Assembly: GCA_018806985.1 (NCBI GenBank)
Contig: JADANN010000458.1
Span: forward strand, 3,770,774-3,834,773
Direction of reading: 5' to 3'
Source: Angiostrongylus vasorum
Lineage: Eukaryota; Nematoda; Chromadorea; Rhabditida; Metastrongylidae
DNA: 64,000 nt
This document shows, piece after piece, positions 44,941 through 54,732 of this stretch. Below the pieces are notes generated by a model. The model did not search any database. It was given only the letters and a program-made list of their open reading frames with translations, and was not told where the DNA came from. The translations under genes and the position numbers were made by a program. The stretch's first letter is position 1. The number at the start of each line of letters is the position of its first letter.

Positions 44941-45512
44941 AGAAATACATACCATTTATGACTTCGAAAGGAATTTAACTGTAATTTTATGGTGTCATGA
45001 CGCTGTGACTCTACGTACACTATGACAACTCGAAATTCAGAGATTTTGAGGATTTTTTCTCCAGCAGGGATTACGGCGTAAAGATGGGGATTGTACAGAG
45101 ATAGGATCGAGATGCGAAAGACAAGGGATCGGTATAGAACTTATCCCTTATTTATTCGACAACATGGCGAGTTACTCCATACTATATCGAAGTAGCGAAT
45201 TATTGCTCAAAAATTCAACTTTACGAGCTTCCCATAATAGATGTGTGCCGTTTTCCTGGAGAACATTTCATGCGTGCAGAAGAGACTTTCCCCCTTACCG
45301 CTCAAACGAAGGGTAATAAATTTTCCAACCTGTCATTTCAATTCTACGCCTCCTTGAATTTCGAAGAGGACTTAAATTTCCATCTATTTAGGATAAAAAA
45401 AACTTTAATCTTGTTGGCAGAACTCTCTTGATTCCGTCAGCTTTTTATTCCACTTGATAATATTCGCTATGTCCCTTTCGAAATCAAAAATGATATGTAT
45501 TTCCTGCAGCGA
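44941..45512. other. No supported feature
   Basis: Spacer inside the repeat G pair, AT-rich. A 62-codon frame at 45243-45431 is unsupported. Confidence 0.35.
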
Positions 45513-45882
45513 AGCGGATAGCACAATAGCAGTGATATCCGTCATCACGAGCATGGTGTTGGTTCGACTTCGCTTCGGTCCAACGAAGCCTGTCATCCCC
45601 CCTTGCTCGGGAAATTGGTACCGGACCTGTCTACGAAAAAAATCGCTCTCTGCAATCCAATTGGGAACGCTCCAGCCCGGCTATCCCAGGATTCCACGGA
45701 GAATTGCTCGACCAGCATTCTACGACATTTAAGATGAAATGAAAATCCTCAAGCAACAACTAAAGCCACACATAAAAACTTGCAAGATTTTCGTGGACGA
45801 TGTATGCGAGGAAACGAGGTGGATGTGAGAAGTGCTGAAATCCGCACAGTGGACGTGAAGAAGGATCAAACAAAATAAAATT
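45513..45882 (+). mobile_element. SINE family C copy
   Basis: A-box-like 'gatagcacaatagcagtg', B-box-like 'gttggttcgacttc', central 'cgaagcctgtcatcccccct', tail 'ggacgtgaagaaggatc' and an A-rich end. It lies between the two repeat G arms. Confidence 0.8.
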
Positions 45883-45891
45883 TCCCGGAGC

Positions 45892-46022
45892 GCGTATGGC
45901 GTCTTAGTTTCAGCAGGAGAAAATTTAGACTAGTGGAGGACGTCGAGCACGGTCACCCATCCCAAAAGGGCTACCGAAAGATTTTTCATCACTGTCGTCC
46001 TACATGCTTCTTAGTGTAATCT
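45892..46022 (-). repeat. Repeat G, arm 2
   Basis: Inverse partner of 44790-44940. It ends just before an AT-rich spacer and SINE B. Confidence 0.5.
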
Positions 46023-46082
46023 ACATTCTTTTCCCGATGACAATCCGATAATTCACATATAAAAGGGGTTTGGAGGTGGTAC

Positions 46083-46318
46083 AACCAGTATAGCAATCGG
46101 TAGGCCACCGTGAGTCATTGTAAAGGACAGATATGCATTCAGTCACCTCCAAACGATGCTTAATGAAGTCGAATGCATGGCGCATCCCTCAGGGATTGAT
46201 CAACGCCGAGAGCTTTATTCTTTTTATCCTTTAATATTTCGGAGCCGTTTGTGATGGTGTAGAACAGCTAAGCAGTACAAAAGGATGTACTGTGGGAAGC
46301 GACGATTCACCAGTCTCT
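46083..46318 (+). mobile_element. SINE family B 3' part with an 88-bp extension
   Basis: Starts inside the element ('atcggtaggccaccgtgag') and runs to 'agagctttattctttttatc'. The next 88 bp (46231-46318, from 'ttaatatttcggagccg') are also found, apparently identical, right after the SINE at 51941-52230. Confidence 0.75.
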
Positions 46319-47415
46319 TCCGTTCGAGGACTGTTAGTAGGAGTACTTTATACTAACACAACTGGGGGGATTATTGGAGCTCTAATCGTGCTCATGCAAG
46401 CTGCTGCATTGTTAATCATGTTGTAAGATACATTGGAATATCTGTTAGGAATCCTCATTTTGTTGATGATGGGATGAATGACCGACGAGGGAATTTGTAC
46501 AAGACTAAATCGTTAATCGAAAAGAAACTGCAGCATCATAGCGCTTGGAGAAAGAGTCGGCCTCAGCCAGTATATCGCATAGGCACTGCTTCTACGGTGT
46601 TCACTTCCCATTTCTTCGAAGAAGCCGGCAACCATCGAGAACACGGAGAGCGTGTGTGTAGGATGTTGGTTGTAAAAGCGCTATTGTTTAGACGGCTTCA
46701 ATAGCAACCAGGCACAGCACCAGACCTTTAGTAGGAAGCACAATTTTCAAGTGACGAATTGGATGCATGCAAGAACTGAAAGATCTGTGCGGAAATTGTT
46801 TATTGCTGTTAGAAACTGCAACTTGTGTGGAAACACTACTAATTCTGTGGAGCTTGTAAATTAAACTGTAAGATAGACGTCTTGATCACGAAGTTCGAAA
46901 GGGTAGTAGACGTTTGTGGCAGTCAGACTTGAAAAACCTTGTCCAACGACAAGATCTATTCAAGCATATTAAACACTGCACACTCTGTGAACAACGAGCC
47001 ACTGTGAAGAATCTCTTCGATGTTCTATCATCTCATAACAACGAAAAGCCTTTCTTAAGTGTCGAATTCCAGTGGTCAAAAAGCGAAATACCTGCGCCTT
47101 TTCACTGGCAACCCTGTAGTGCATACTTTCTTCCATTTCTCACCGAACAATGAACTCATTATTAACACTGCAGAATAGCCTTCCATAATCAATAGCTAGT
47201 ACTGAATAGCCTAACACAGCATCCGTATTGGACAAGCTATCGATCGAATACAAAAATGCGACAAAACAAAACGCAATGTTTCAAAATAATCCACTTCGCC
47301 AACTTTGCCTCACATCACATATGTATTGGACACAGTGCGTTTCGGGTTCAATGTGTTAACAGATGACGAATGATTTGGACGTATAGTGTCCATATTTAGT
47401 TCAGTGTGTTGCAGA
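46319..47415. other. No supported gene
   Basis: Two plus frames (76 codons at 46474-46704; 79 codons at 46914-47153) read plausibly, the second with HIKHCTLCEQRA containing a CxxC. Neither matches a family I know, and no splice partners were found. Confidence 0.3.
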
Positions 47416-47419
47416 ACTT

Positions 47420-47822
47420 TTTTCACCGTACTTGCATGGGTGTTTGGATAGCCCGTCCTCACAGGTTGTGAGGGCCCCAGCACAAACCGCATTTTTTCCG
47501 GAGTTTTCCTGGCTTATCCATTGTGGTTCCCTAGAGTCCCGAGGTCAGCCGGGCCAGTCTGCCCTAGGTTGCCACCACCACACGCAATCGCTGCCTTTGT
47601 AGATCAGTGGGAGACTTGTCACCATGCGACTAGTTTGGTGCCAGGACGGTGACGGAACCTGGTATTGGTTTACTCTTAACTGGACTTCCTGATCGAAACG
47701 CCGCACTCCTTCTCACCTTGGGAAACTCCGCCAGGGGGATGAATCCCGCCGCTGTACATCGCAGTCCGACACCCAAGAACACCTCCCAGCTACGATGAGG
47801 CGGTAAACCCTTGGGAGGTTCA
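47420..47822 (-). mobile_element. SINE-like element D
   Basis: Full-length copy, minus strand head 'gaacctcccaagggtttacc' and tail near 'ggatagcccgt...cacccatgcaagtac'. It is the least decayed D copy by eye. Confidence 0.8.
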
Positions 47823-48092
47823 CTGCACTACGTATATTTATTTGGTAGCTAGTCGAAAGAAAACCAATGTAGCAGAAGGCGGACTAGAAAAACCATTCTC
47901 TACACCTGATGATTTAGAAAAAAACCTTTTTTCGAAGAAGTTCATTGACCGTTAGTTCGACCAACAATTAACTGTCATGTGGCAAATCCCATTATCGAGA
48001 TTTTTTTTTAACCTTGGCGTTGATTAATAATTCACTGCTTTCACTATAAGCAAACAGGACTTTGTTATTACAGCATTTATCTGCTCACAATA
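47823..48092. other. No feature seen
   Basis: A spacer between D and PLE fragment P5, with T-rich runs. Confidence 0.35.
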
Positions 48093-48130
48093 CTTGACGT
48101 TTCTGCGATTTCGCTTTCTTCAGATCCTGG
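48093..48130 (-). ncRNA. Hammerhead-like motif in P5
   Basis: Minus strand: CCAGGAT, CTGAAGA, a stem II of GCG/CGC with loop, GAAA preceded by an extra A, CGTC, AAG. The core is intact but stem I is weaker. Confidence 0.45.
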
Positions 48131-48560
48131 AAAGTCAAATTGACACACAGTCTACTCAACCAAACATTTTCATCACCTCATCAGACCAAACATAATGATC
48201 TCCATTCGCACAGTAAATAGTTCCTTCTAAAAAATCCGCACGTGATCACAAGCCATTCCTCCTTGCGGTTCATTCATGGATTTTTGGAATTTATCCACAA
48301 CGCTTCAAGAGTTTAATGCACTCATATCTCCTATTCCTACACGACGATAGTGACTATCGCTTCAAAATTGACTTTAGGTTTTGCAACTAGGTTCTCTTCT
48401 ACCGGAAGCAGAGTAGTCAAACCGCTTCGCCAACGTATTTGCCCTCACACGCTTTGCAAGTGATTAGGCCAATATACCCGAACTTATGCGATCACCGTGT
48501 CAACCGTTAGGGGCATGTTATGCAGTTGTGCGTTTCGCATGAACGGTCAGACAAACGGTA
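48093..48560 (-). pseudogene. PLE fragment P5 (GIY-YIG remnant)
   Basis: Minus strand: GLITCKACEGKYVGEAV near 48480-48430, then decayed sequence and a hammerhead-like motif (48093-48130). Stops are frequent. Confidence 0.55.
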
Positions 48561-48799
48561 ACAAGCTAGCTGGCACCTTGGAGTGTTACATAAGTACGAA
48601 AACAAGTGGGGGGGTATTACAACCTCCTTTTCCTGGAGCGTCCCTTAGACAACGTAATTCCAACGGCGAAGAAGTTACTTAAACATATCCCAGCCCACCT
48701 TAAGAATACCCAAATGCTCCCGGATCGTCTATGTAACGCTCGTCCTAACAGTGCGCATGTGTCAACGTTACCGTCCTTTAAACCAACGTTTCGAATTAC
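48561..48799. other. No feature seen
   Basis: Sequence between two PLE remnants, possibly very decayed PLE. Confidence 0.3.
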
Positions 48800-49480
48800 T
48801 GCGTAATGCAAGCCATTCGCGAGCTTCTTATGCAACACGAAGGAACAAGAAACAAGTAGGACTTCTCGATTCAGCAGCTCATGATCCTCTTAAAAGAATG
48901 TCTAAACCTCTCCACTTTTGGTTCGGGAAATGTTACGCGTAAGTGGCTTGCCAGTGGGATATCGACTGGCACCAAGCCTTGCCATCACGTTCATGTCCAA
49001 AGTTGGAGCCGCCGTTTTCTATCTCTGGCCATTACTCCGCTGTAGGCATATGGAGGGAGGTGTGTCATCTGTTCGAACAAGAAGACATTGGCAATTGTTT
49101 CGAGTTACTGAACGAACAATCATAGTACATAACATCCATCATAGAAAAACCGTAAGAAAAGTGACTTCCATTTCCGAATGTTAAAATTAACCCATCCGAA
49201 AACTACTAAGTGGTACTGAAAGCCAGATAACAAAAATATGCTGGTTCATTACCTTTTCCTCCCACCTCGCACACACACAAAAATGGCACTTGCGAAGGAC
49301 ATGTTTCGAACGGCCACGAACGCGTGCATATTCGCTGGATTTGGTGCGACAAGTAACTATTTCCAGTGGCTTAGCAGCTCCTTTGAATAGGTTTAAACGA
49401 AACGTAAAGAAACTAAATGACAAGTCTAGAGAAAGAAACTCCCAATTAACCTGCCTTTTATCTCCAAAGAAGTAAGCAGA
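48800..49480 (+). pseudogene. PLE fragment P6 (RT region)
   Basis: Across several frames: GLPVGYRLAPSLAITFMSKV (48950-49010; the G-x-x-x-G-x-x-L-A-P box before the PLE catalytic motif), EDIGNCFELLNEQS (about 49083-49125), then HLARTMFRT-like thumb remnants to 49330. The catalytic aspartates are not recognisable. It lies head-on to P5. Confidence 0.65.
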
Positions 49481-49629
49481 GCTACAGAACGATGTTTAAA
49501 AAGGGTCAGTCTGGTAAAAATCCGTTTGTATGACCGGCAATAGACATTGCAAAATTGCATAATTTTTCCCTAAGGGTAGAGATGATAACTGCGTGAGCTC
49601 GTGTGCTCTGCACCTGGATAAATGATAAA

Positions 49630-49895
49630 CCACAAAGCTCCCGGCGTTGACCAACCGCTGAAGAATGCGCTATGCATTCGGCTACATAAAGCATTGTTAG
49701 AGGTGATTGAATGCATATTTGGTCTGTAGAATAATCTTGCGGTGGGCTACCAGTGTATCACGTCAATGCTGTAATCCTCCTAAACAGTTCTGGTAGCAAT
49801 TTATCGACTCCGAAAAGATGGAAGATTTGGCGAGCCCTGAGCGCTTGATCGAACCGAAGACCAAGTATGTATTGGAGGGCGCCTGCCACTGGGCT
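49630..49895 (-). mobile_element. SINE family B, diverged
   Basis: Minus strand: B-box-like 'cttcggttcgatcaag', central 'cgccaaatcttccatctttt', 'gaggattacagcattgacg', end 'gtcaacgccgggagc'. The A-box part is weak. Confidence 0.7.
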
Positions 49896-49914
49896 ACACA
49901 CGCCCTCGGTGTAC

Positions 49915-50475
49915 CAGATCTGTTGTAAACAGTGCGAGGACGAATCTATTGGCGAAGTGGGTAGACCACTCTTCGTCTGTGTAAAAAGCACTTAGTTGGG
50001 AAAGTTAAATTCACAAAAAACACTCCACTAGCCACCAGTAGAGCATAAAACCATAGCGGAGATTTTGAGTAAAAGTCACAATCCTCGCATAGGAATAGAC
50101 GTCATCAGTGGTAAAACTCTTGAAGCATTTTGAATTAATTCCAAAAATCCAAAAGGGAACCGCAAGGAGGGAGTGCCTTGTGGTCACACGTAACCTCGAC
50201 GTTACCTCAAGCCAAATTTTTTGACCTGACATTACTCAGCCACGTAGGGCTCAATCTCGCTGGTCACAGACAACAACTTGTTAAGAAAGGACTTCTAAAG
50301 AACAACACAGTGAGCGTCTAAAAGAAGCTGTTTACTACGTGAACGAAAATTTCTGTACCAAATTTTATTTCCTGAGGTCGTGAAAGATTTTGGCTGAGTA
50401 GATTGCATATAATTTTGACTTGTTCATGCTCTGAAGAAGGTGAAAATGCCGAAGCGTCAGCTACTGTAAACAAAC
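49915..50475 (+). pseudogene. PLE fragment P7 (GIY-YIG remnant and 3' motif)
   Basis: Frame pieces RIYWRSG and TLRLCKKHLVGK resemble the IGETGR...RIKEHL segment. NFKKSKREPQGGS resembles the C-terminus. A good hammerhead-like motif follows at 50428-50465, then the PLE 3' region 'aaacaaatgctg'. Confidence 0.6.
50428..50465 (+). ncRNA. Hammerhead-ribozyme-like motif in P7
   Basis: GCT, CTGAAGA, GGTGAAAATGCC (stem II with a G-U pair), GAAG in place of GAAA, CGTC, AGC. One core change (A to G) probably weakens it. Confidence 0.45.
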
Positions 50476-50552
50476 AAATGCTGTAATAGGAACGCCGCCA
50501 TATTTGCTCATCAAGAAAATAGTAAACTGCCATTTCATTCTAATCGAGGGGA

Positions 50553-50815
50553 GCGTGTAGCGCAGTGGTCGAAAACGCCTTGCAATACACATGGGATCGA
50601 TCCCCGCGCCCATGGCCCACCAAGCCTTCCATCCCTCCGAGGTCGGCAAATTGGCCCCAGACTTGTCTGGGAGGATAACAACATTGACTCGTTATATCGG
50701 TAGGCCACCTCGAGTCATTGTAAAGGTCAGATATGCATCCAATCACCTCCAAACGATGCTTAATGAAATCGAATGCATGGCGCATCCCTAAAGAGTAGAT
50801 CAACGCCGAGAATAG
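50553..50815 (+). mobile_element. SINE family B, full-length head
   Basis: A box 'tgtagcgcagtggtcg' and B box 'gggatcgatcccc' are 35-40 bp apart as in RNA polymerase III type 2 promoters. The rest matches the family. It ends near 'aacgccgagaata'. Confidence 0.85.
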
Positions 50816-50993
50816 AGATTCATGGCTATTATATCGACTGTATGCGTATGCGAAATAGAGAAATAGACTTAATATAAGTAGCAAAACAACCCCAAATGAT
50901 GACGGCAATGTATTTGCTTAAGAGGCCATAGTGACATATAGTAAGGAGCAGTACACGGGTCACTCACACCCATAGGACAATAGAGCAAAGTCT

Positions 50994-51745
50994 TTAATGA
51001 TGCTGAGATATTTGCAAAACTCTGGACCGCAGGTGCCTATGGTGGGGAACGAACGCGATATTGTCCTTTCCGGGGAGTAGCGCGCTCACCACCACACCAT
51101 GCGGGTCCTTCGTTTCGCCTGTCTCTCAGCTAGTTCTATTGATCTTTTGCCATCAGCAATCACCCGTGAGCGGGATTGATCTGGGGGGCCCAAATCGGCA
51201 ACGAACCCAGTTAAGCTGAGGCTGCAGTTATAATCACAATTTTGACTTCTTATTTACTGCCTACTCTTTTTAGCGGCAGGGTATGCGTTGCGAAATATAA
51301 CTTTAATGATGCTGAGATATTTGCAAAACTCTGGACCGCAGGTGCCTATGGTGGGGAACGAACGCGCTATTGTCCTTTCCGGGGAGTAGCGCGTACCCTG
51401 CCGCTAAAAAGAGTAGGCAGTAAATAAGAAGTCAAAATTGTGATTATAACTGCAGCCTCAGCTTAACTGGGTTCGTTGCCGATTTGGGCCCCCCCAGATC
51501 AATCCCGCTCACGGGTGATTGATGATGGCAAAAGATCAATAGAACTAGCTGAGAGACAGGCGAAACGAAGGACCCGCATGGTGTGGTGGTGAGCGCGCTA
51601 CTCCCGGAAAGGACAATAGCGCGTTCGTTCCCCACCATAGGCACCTGCGGTCCAGAGTTTTGCAAATATCTCAGCATCATTAAAGTTATATTTCGCAACG
51701 CATACCCTGCCGCTAAAAAGAGTAGGCAGTAAATAAGAAGTCAAA
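50994..51745. mobile_element. Fold-back family A, large palindromic copy
   Basis: A perfect 12-bp direct repeat, agagcaaagtct, flanks it (50982-50993 and 51746-51757). Arm 1 (51001-51240) is the near-perfect inverse of 51432-51690. The centre (51241-51431) is itself a short element with about 40-bp inverted ends (gacttcttatttactgcc ... ggcagtaaataagaagtc). Transcribed RNA would fold into one long hairpin. No coding capacity. Confidence 0.9.
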
Positions 51746-51940
51746 AGAGCAAAGTCTGTTCTACAATTTTGTCACGCCCACTACCCCTTAAGTCCTCTAG
51801 TTATCGAATAATTCCTGTTTATTGTCAAAAAAACTAGCAAGACCCCAAAGGCCGAAAAAAAAGGCGTCGTTCAAGTGGCAGGGTCGCAAACGCGGCCCGC
51901 CGGTTCAACAGCTGATATTGAAGCAGTCTATAGGAACTTA

Positions 51941-52313
51941 CAATGACGCGTGTGACGCAAAGTCCGAAGTGCTCTGCAATACACGTAGGATTGATCCTCT
52001 GGCCCCAGGCCCACCACACCCTCCATTCCCACGGCGTCTGCAAATTTGTACCAGTCTTGTCTGGGAGGATAGCAGCACTGCCTCGATACATCGGTAAGCT
52101 ACCGCGAGTCATTGTAAAGGCCAGATATGTATTCAACCACCTCCAAACGATGCTTAATGAAGTCGAATGCATGGCGCATCCATCAGGGATTGATCAACGC
52201 CGAGAGCTTTATTCTTTTTTATCCTTTAATATTTCGGAGCCGTTTGTGATGGTGTAGAACAGCTAAGCAGTACAAAAGGATGTACTGTGGGAAGCGACGA
52301 TTCACCAGTCTCT
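51941..52313 (+). mobile_element. SINE family B with an 88-bp extension
   Basis: Head 'gcgtgtgacgcaaag' (A box drifted), B-box-like 'aggattgatcctc', full body, then the same 88 bp as at 46231-46318. Confidence 0.8.
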
Positions 52314-52870
52314 TTACCCTTTATCCTTTATATGGACTTGCAGAGGATCTGAGAGTAAAAGCATGCGAGGATTTAAATGAACCTAACGAACTTTACATGC
52401 AAGATTACACCGTTCCTAAGTTTACCACGACGACCTGGACCACTCATGGCAACAGAAGTTTGGTTATCGGCACCATGACCATCCTTCTCATCGGATCTCA
52501 GAAAGTGTGGATATTCTGTCCAAGAGGCTTTCTGTTCTCGGAAGAGTTTCCTCGTTGATGAAGCGCTGATAAGTGAGTTGACAAAAACTGAACCAAAAGC
52601 TTTAGGATATACGAGAGCTTACGCTCCAAAAATTTGCCTGGAAACAGCTACTCCACGATTTGAACATAGTTTAGTCTCTCCTCTCTTTCACAGAGCAATC
52701 GTTATCATAGTTAAACTGACTAGTTACCGTTTTATGGTAGCTTTTAAACAGTAACTTTCTGCTATATTCATCTCGAAGTACAAAGTACTATTCCACATTG
52801 ATAAGGATGGCGGTCCAGACAATATTTACAAGCATGAAACCAAAGCTTTAGGAAATCTACAGCTTAGTTT
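52314..52870. other. No supported gene
   Basis: A 92-codon plus frame that overlaps SINE sequence at its start (52280-52558) is unsupported. Otherwise AT-rich. Confidence 0.35.
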
Positions 52871-52871
52871 G

Positions 52872-53160
52872 GGGGGCGCGTGTGGCGCAGTGGTCGGAGT
52901 CGCCCTGGAACACACACGTGGAATCGATCCCCGCGCCCATGGCCCATCAAGCCTTCCATCCCTCCGGGTTCGGTAAATTGATACCAGAATTGTCTGGGAG
53001 GATAGCAGCACTGGCTCGATACATCGGTAGGCCACCGCGACCCATTGTAAACGCCAGATATGCATTCAATCGTCTCCAAGGATGTTTAATGAAGTCGAAT
53101 GCATGGCGTATTCCTCAGGGATTGACCAGCCGCCGAGAGCCTTATTCTTTATCTTTTTAG
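52872..53160 (+). mobile_element. SINE family B, best full-length copy
   Basis: A box 'tgtggcgcagtggtcgg', B box 'tggaatcgatccc', central 'atcaagccttccatccctcc' then 'gaattgtctgggaggat', and 3' end 'gagagccttattctttatc' with a T-rich finish. The best reference copy in the window. Confidence 0.9.
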
Positions 53161-53399
53161 TGCTTAGTTTACTGCGTGAATTCCACTTTGCTACACATCT
53201 GCTAAAAAGCCTATTGCCAGCTCGCTAGCCTTCATCTGTTTCCTGTCGACCACAGTACTGAAATGGAGCAATAGTTTTTATGCAATTCCACATCTTCTCT
53301 GGAAAAAACAAGACTAGTAGGCAACACGTTTCCTTAAAAAAAGAAAAAAAGAAATCGGCGACCTAGACGAGTGGTCTTCTACGTTGATACTCATTGTGA

Positions 53400-54060
53400 A
53401 CGAAACAGTCATTGCTTATCGCTCCCGGGTCTGCTGGATCTGACGGGGTCTTCGGCTACGCCGGCCTGTTAGCACGCCTTAGAAGGCTCTTCGACAAGCG
53501 GATCTCGTTACGACAAGACGAACACACCAACCAGCAACCGCCATCGGAATCGATTTCAACGAGTCATCACCAACGTCGATCGGTAGAATCGATCATCCGT
53601 CTCACCACTTGTCTGTAGGGCGGTGCGATGCGCGATCACGATCGAACGGACGCATATCTAGTGACGCGTGTTGTTTCGCGAACAGCTTCCTACATCACCG
53701 AAAACGCCACGGTTATTCGCATCTGGGAATCACTTCCGCCGATCATGGCGACCACATAGAACCGACATGGTCCGATGCCGTCTGGGCTCACCGGGACCAC
53801 GCTCCGGCTCCGAATACGTCTGCGGCGGCGGCGCTCAGCGACCGGGAACTCGCGTGCTCGCGGCGTCCCGCATCGGCGGCGACACGGCCGGGCGTGTTCC
53901 ACGGGGCTAGCGCGAGTCGCGCGTTGCTGCAGACCCCCAACTCTGTTCTGCTTAGTTTCTACCCGGTTGTTGTTGGTGTTCGTGGTGGTTGTAATGGCTG
54001 TCGATCGTCTTCATTTACTTAAAACTTACGAACTGAGCTTGTTTAGTTGACGTCAACTTA
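53400..54060. promoter_or_regulatory. GC- and CpG-rich region upstream of the mask gene
   Basis: From about 53410 to 53940 the base composition changes sharply: many CpG and GC-rich words (gcggcggcggcgctc, cgcgagtcgcgcgttg) against an AT-rich genome background. Several long frames are open on both strands, a usual effect of few AT-rich stops. It sits about 0.75-1.3 kb before the mask start codon and may be the promoter or a first exon of mask, or a separate unrecognised gene. No protein family is recognised. Confidence 0.4.
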
Positions 54061-54084
54061 TTATCACGTGTTCTTCTAATTCGA

Positions 54085-54122
54085 AGCTGTCGTTCCTGCG
54101 ACTTCGCTTTCTTCAGGGCTTG
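54085..54122 (-). ncRNA. Degenerate hammerhead-like motif near mask
   Basis: Minus strand: AGCC, CTGAAGA, a stem II of GCG/CGC, GGAA in place of GAAA, CGAC, AGC. It is an isolated PLE remnant; the altered GAAA makes it unlikely to cleave. Confidence 0.4.
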
Positions 54123-54640
54123 AACGATTTCCATTTAACTCTATAGTTCTATGGAAAGTCGCTCTATCGAATTACTGCGATGTCTCAATTGATATGGGTT
54201 TCCAATATGCGATGAGTCATGTTGAAACTGGCGTCTGCATTGTTGTATCCACTTGTTTTGTTCTCGTGTTTTCGCTTTGTCTCCTGAAATTGTGCCAAAA
54301 TGTCTTGTAAAAGTCTCATTGTTCCTTTTTTAACGAAAATGATTTATTTCGCCATTTCATTTTGTTATTGATTTTTTATACGGAGACTCATGAGGGCCAC
54401 AGAGATCAGTTGGCACTTTTCGTAAGTTAAGCTGAAGTTACGTACGATATTCCCACGTGTGTTCATCGCCTACTGTTGGTTTTAGTAAAGACTGGTATTC
54501 TAGAGTAAATTATAGTAACTAAGTGGGTTGTATGACCGACAGAGAGATTAGGTCGTCTGGTTCGTCTTTTTCCGGTTGTATTTGTCGATATTTCGAAACG
54601 AATTGTTCATTTTGTTTCTCCAGCTTGTTCAATGTGAGCG
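54123..54640. other. Mask upstream region, no element seen
   Basis: AT-rich sequence between the GC-rich region and the first recognised coding exon. No TATA-like box can be assigned with confidence. Confidence 0.35.
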
Positions 54641-54653
54641 TCTTTATTTTCAG

Positions 54654-54687
54654 AAAGCAACACTGTGCATTTGGACGAAAGTAGCCG
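54654..54687 (+). promoter_or_regulatory. mask: mask 5' UTR start after a strong 3' splice site
   Basis: The acceptor 'tctttattttcag' ends at 54653, followed by 34 nt and the ATG. In nematodes such a site close to the start codon is often where a spliced leader is joined in trans. An ordinary upstream exon in the GC-rich region is equally possible. No donor was identified. Confidence 0.5.
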
Positions 54688-54732
54688 ATGGCGGAAGACG
54701 AGCACATTCCCATCGCTGGCGTCGATGATCAG
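54688..54732 (+). CDS. mask: mask exon 1 (start codon)
   Basis: Encodes MAEDEHIPIAGVDDQ and ends at donor gtgagt in phase 0. The start is the first ATG after the acceptor at 54653, in the context 'tagccgATGg'. The next two exons continue in the same phase, which supports the choice. Confidence 0.75.

Noticed and set aside
52872..52945. tRNA-gene-like A and B boxes
   Set aside because: The acceptor stem cannot be closed and the sequence runs into the SINE B body repeated elsewhere. It is a tRNA-derived SINE head, not a tRNA gene.
53609..54022. 137-codon plus frame in the GC-rich region (and its overlapping frames)
   Set aside because: Several long frames overlap there on both strands, the composition alone explains open frames, and none resembles MASK N-termini or other proteins. 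It is kept only as a GC-rich region.
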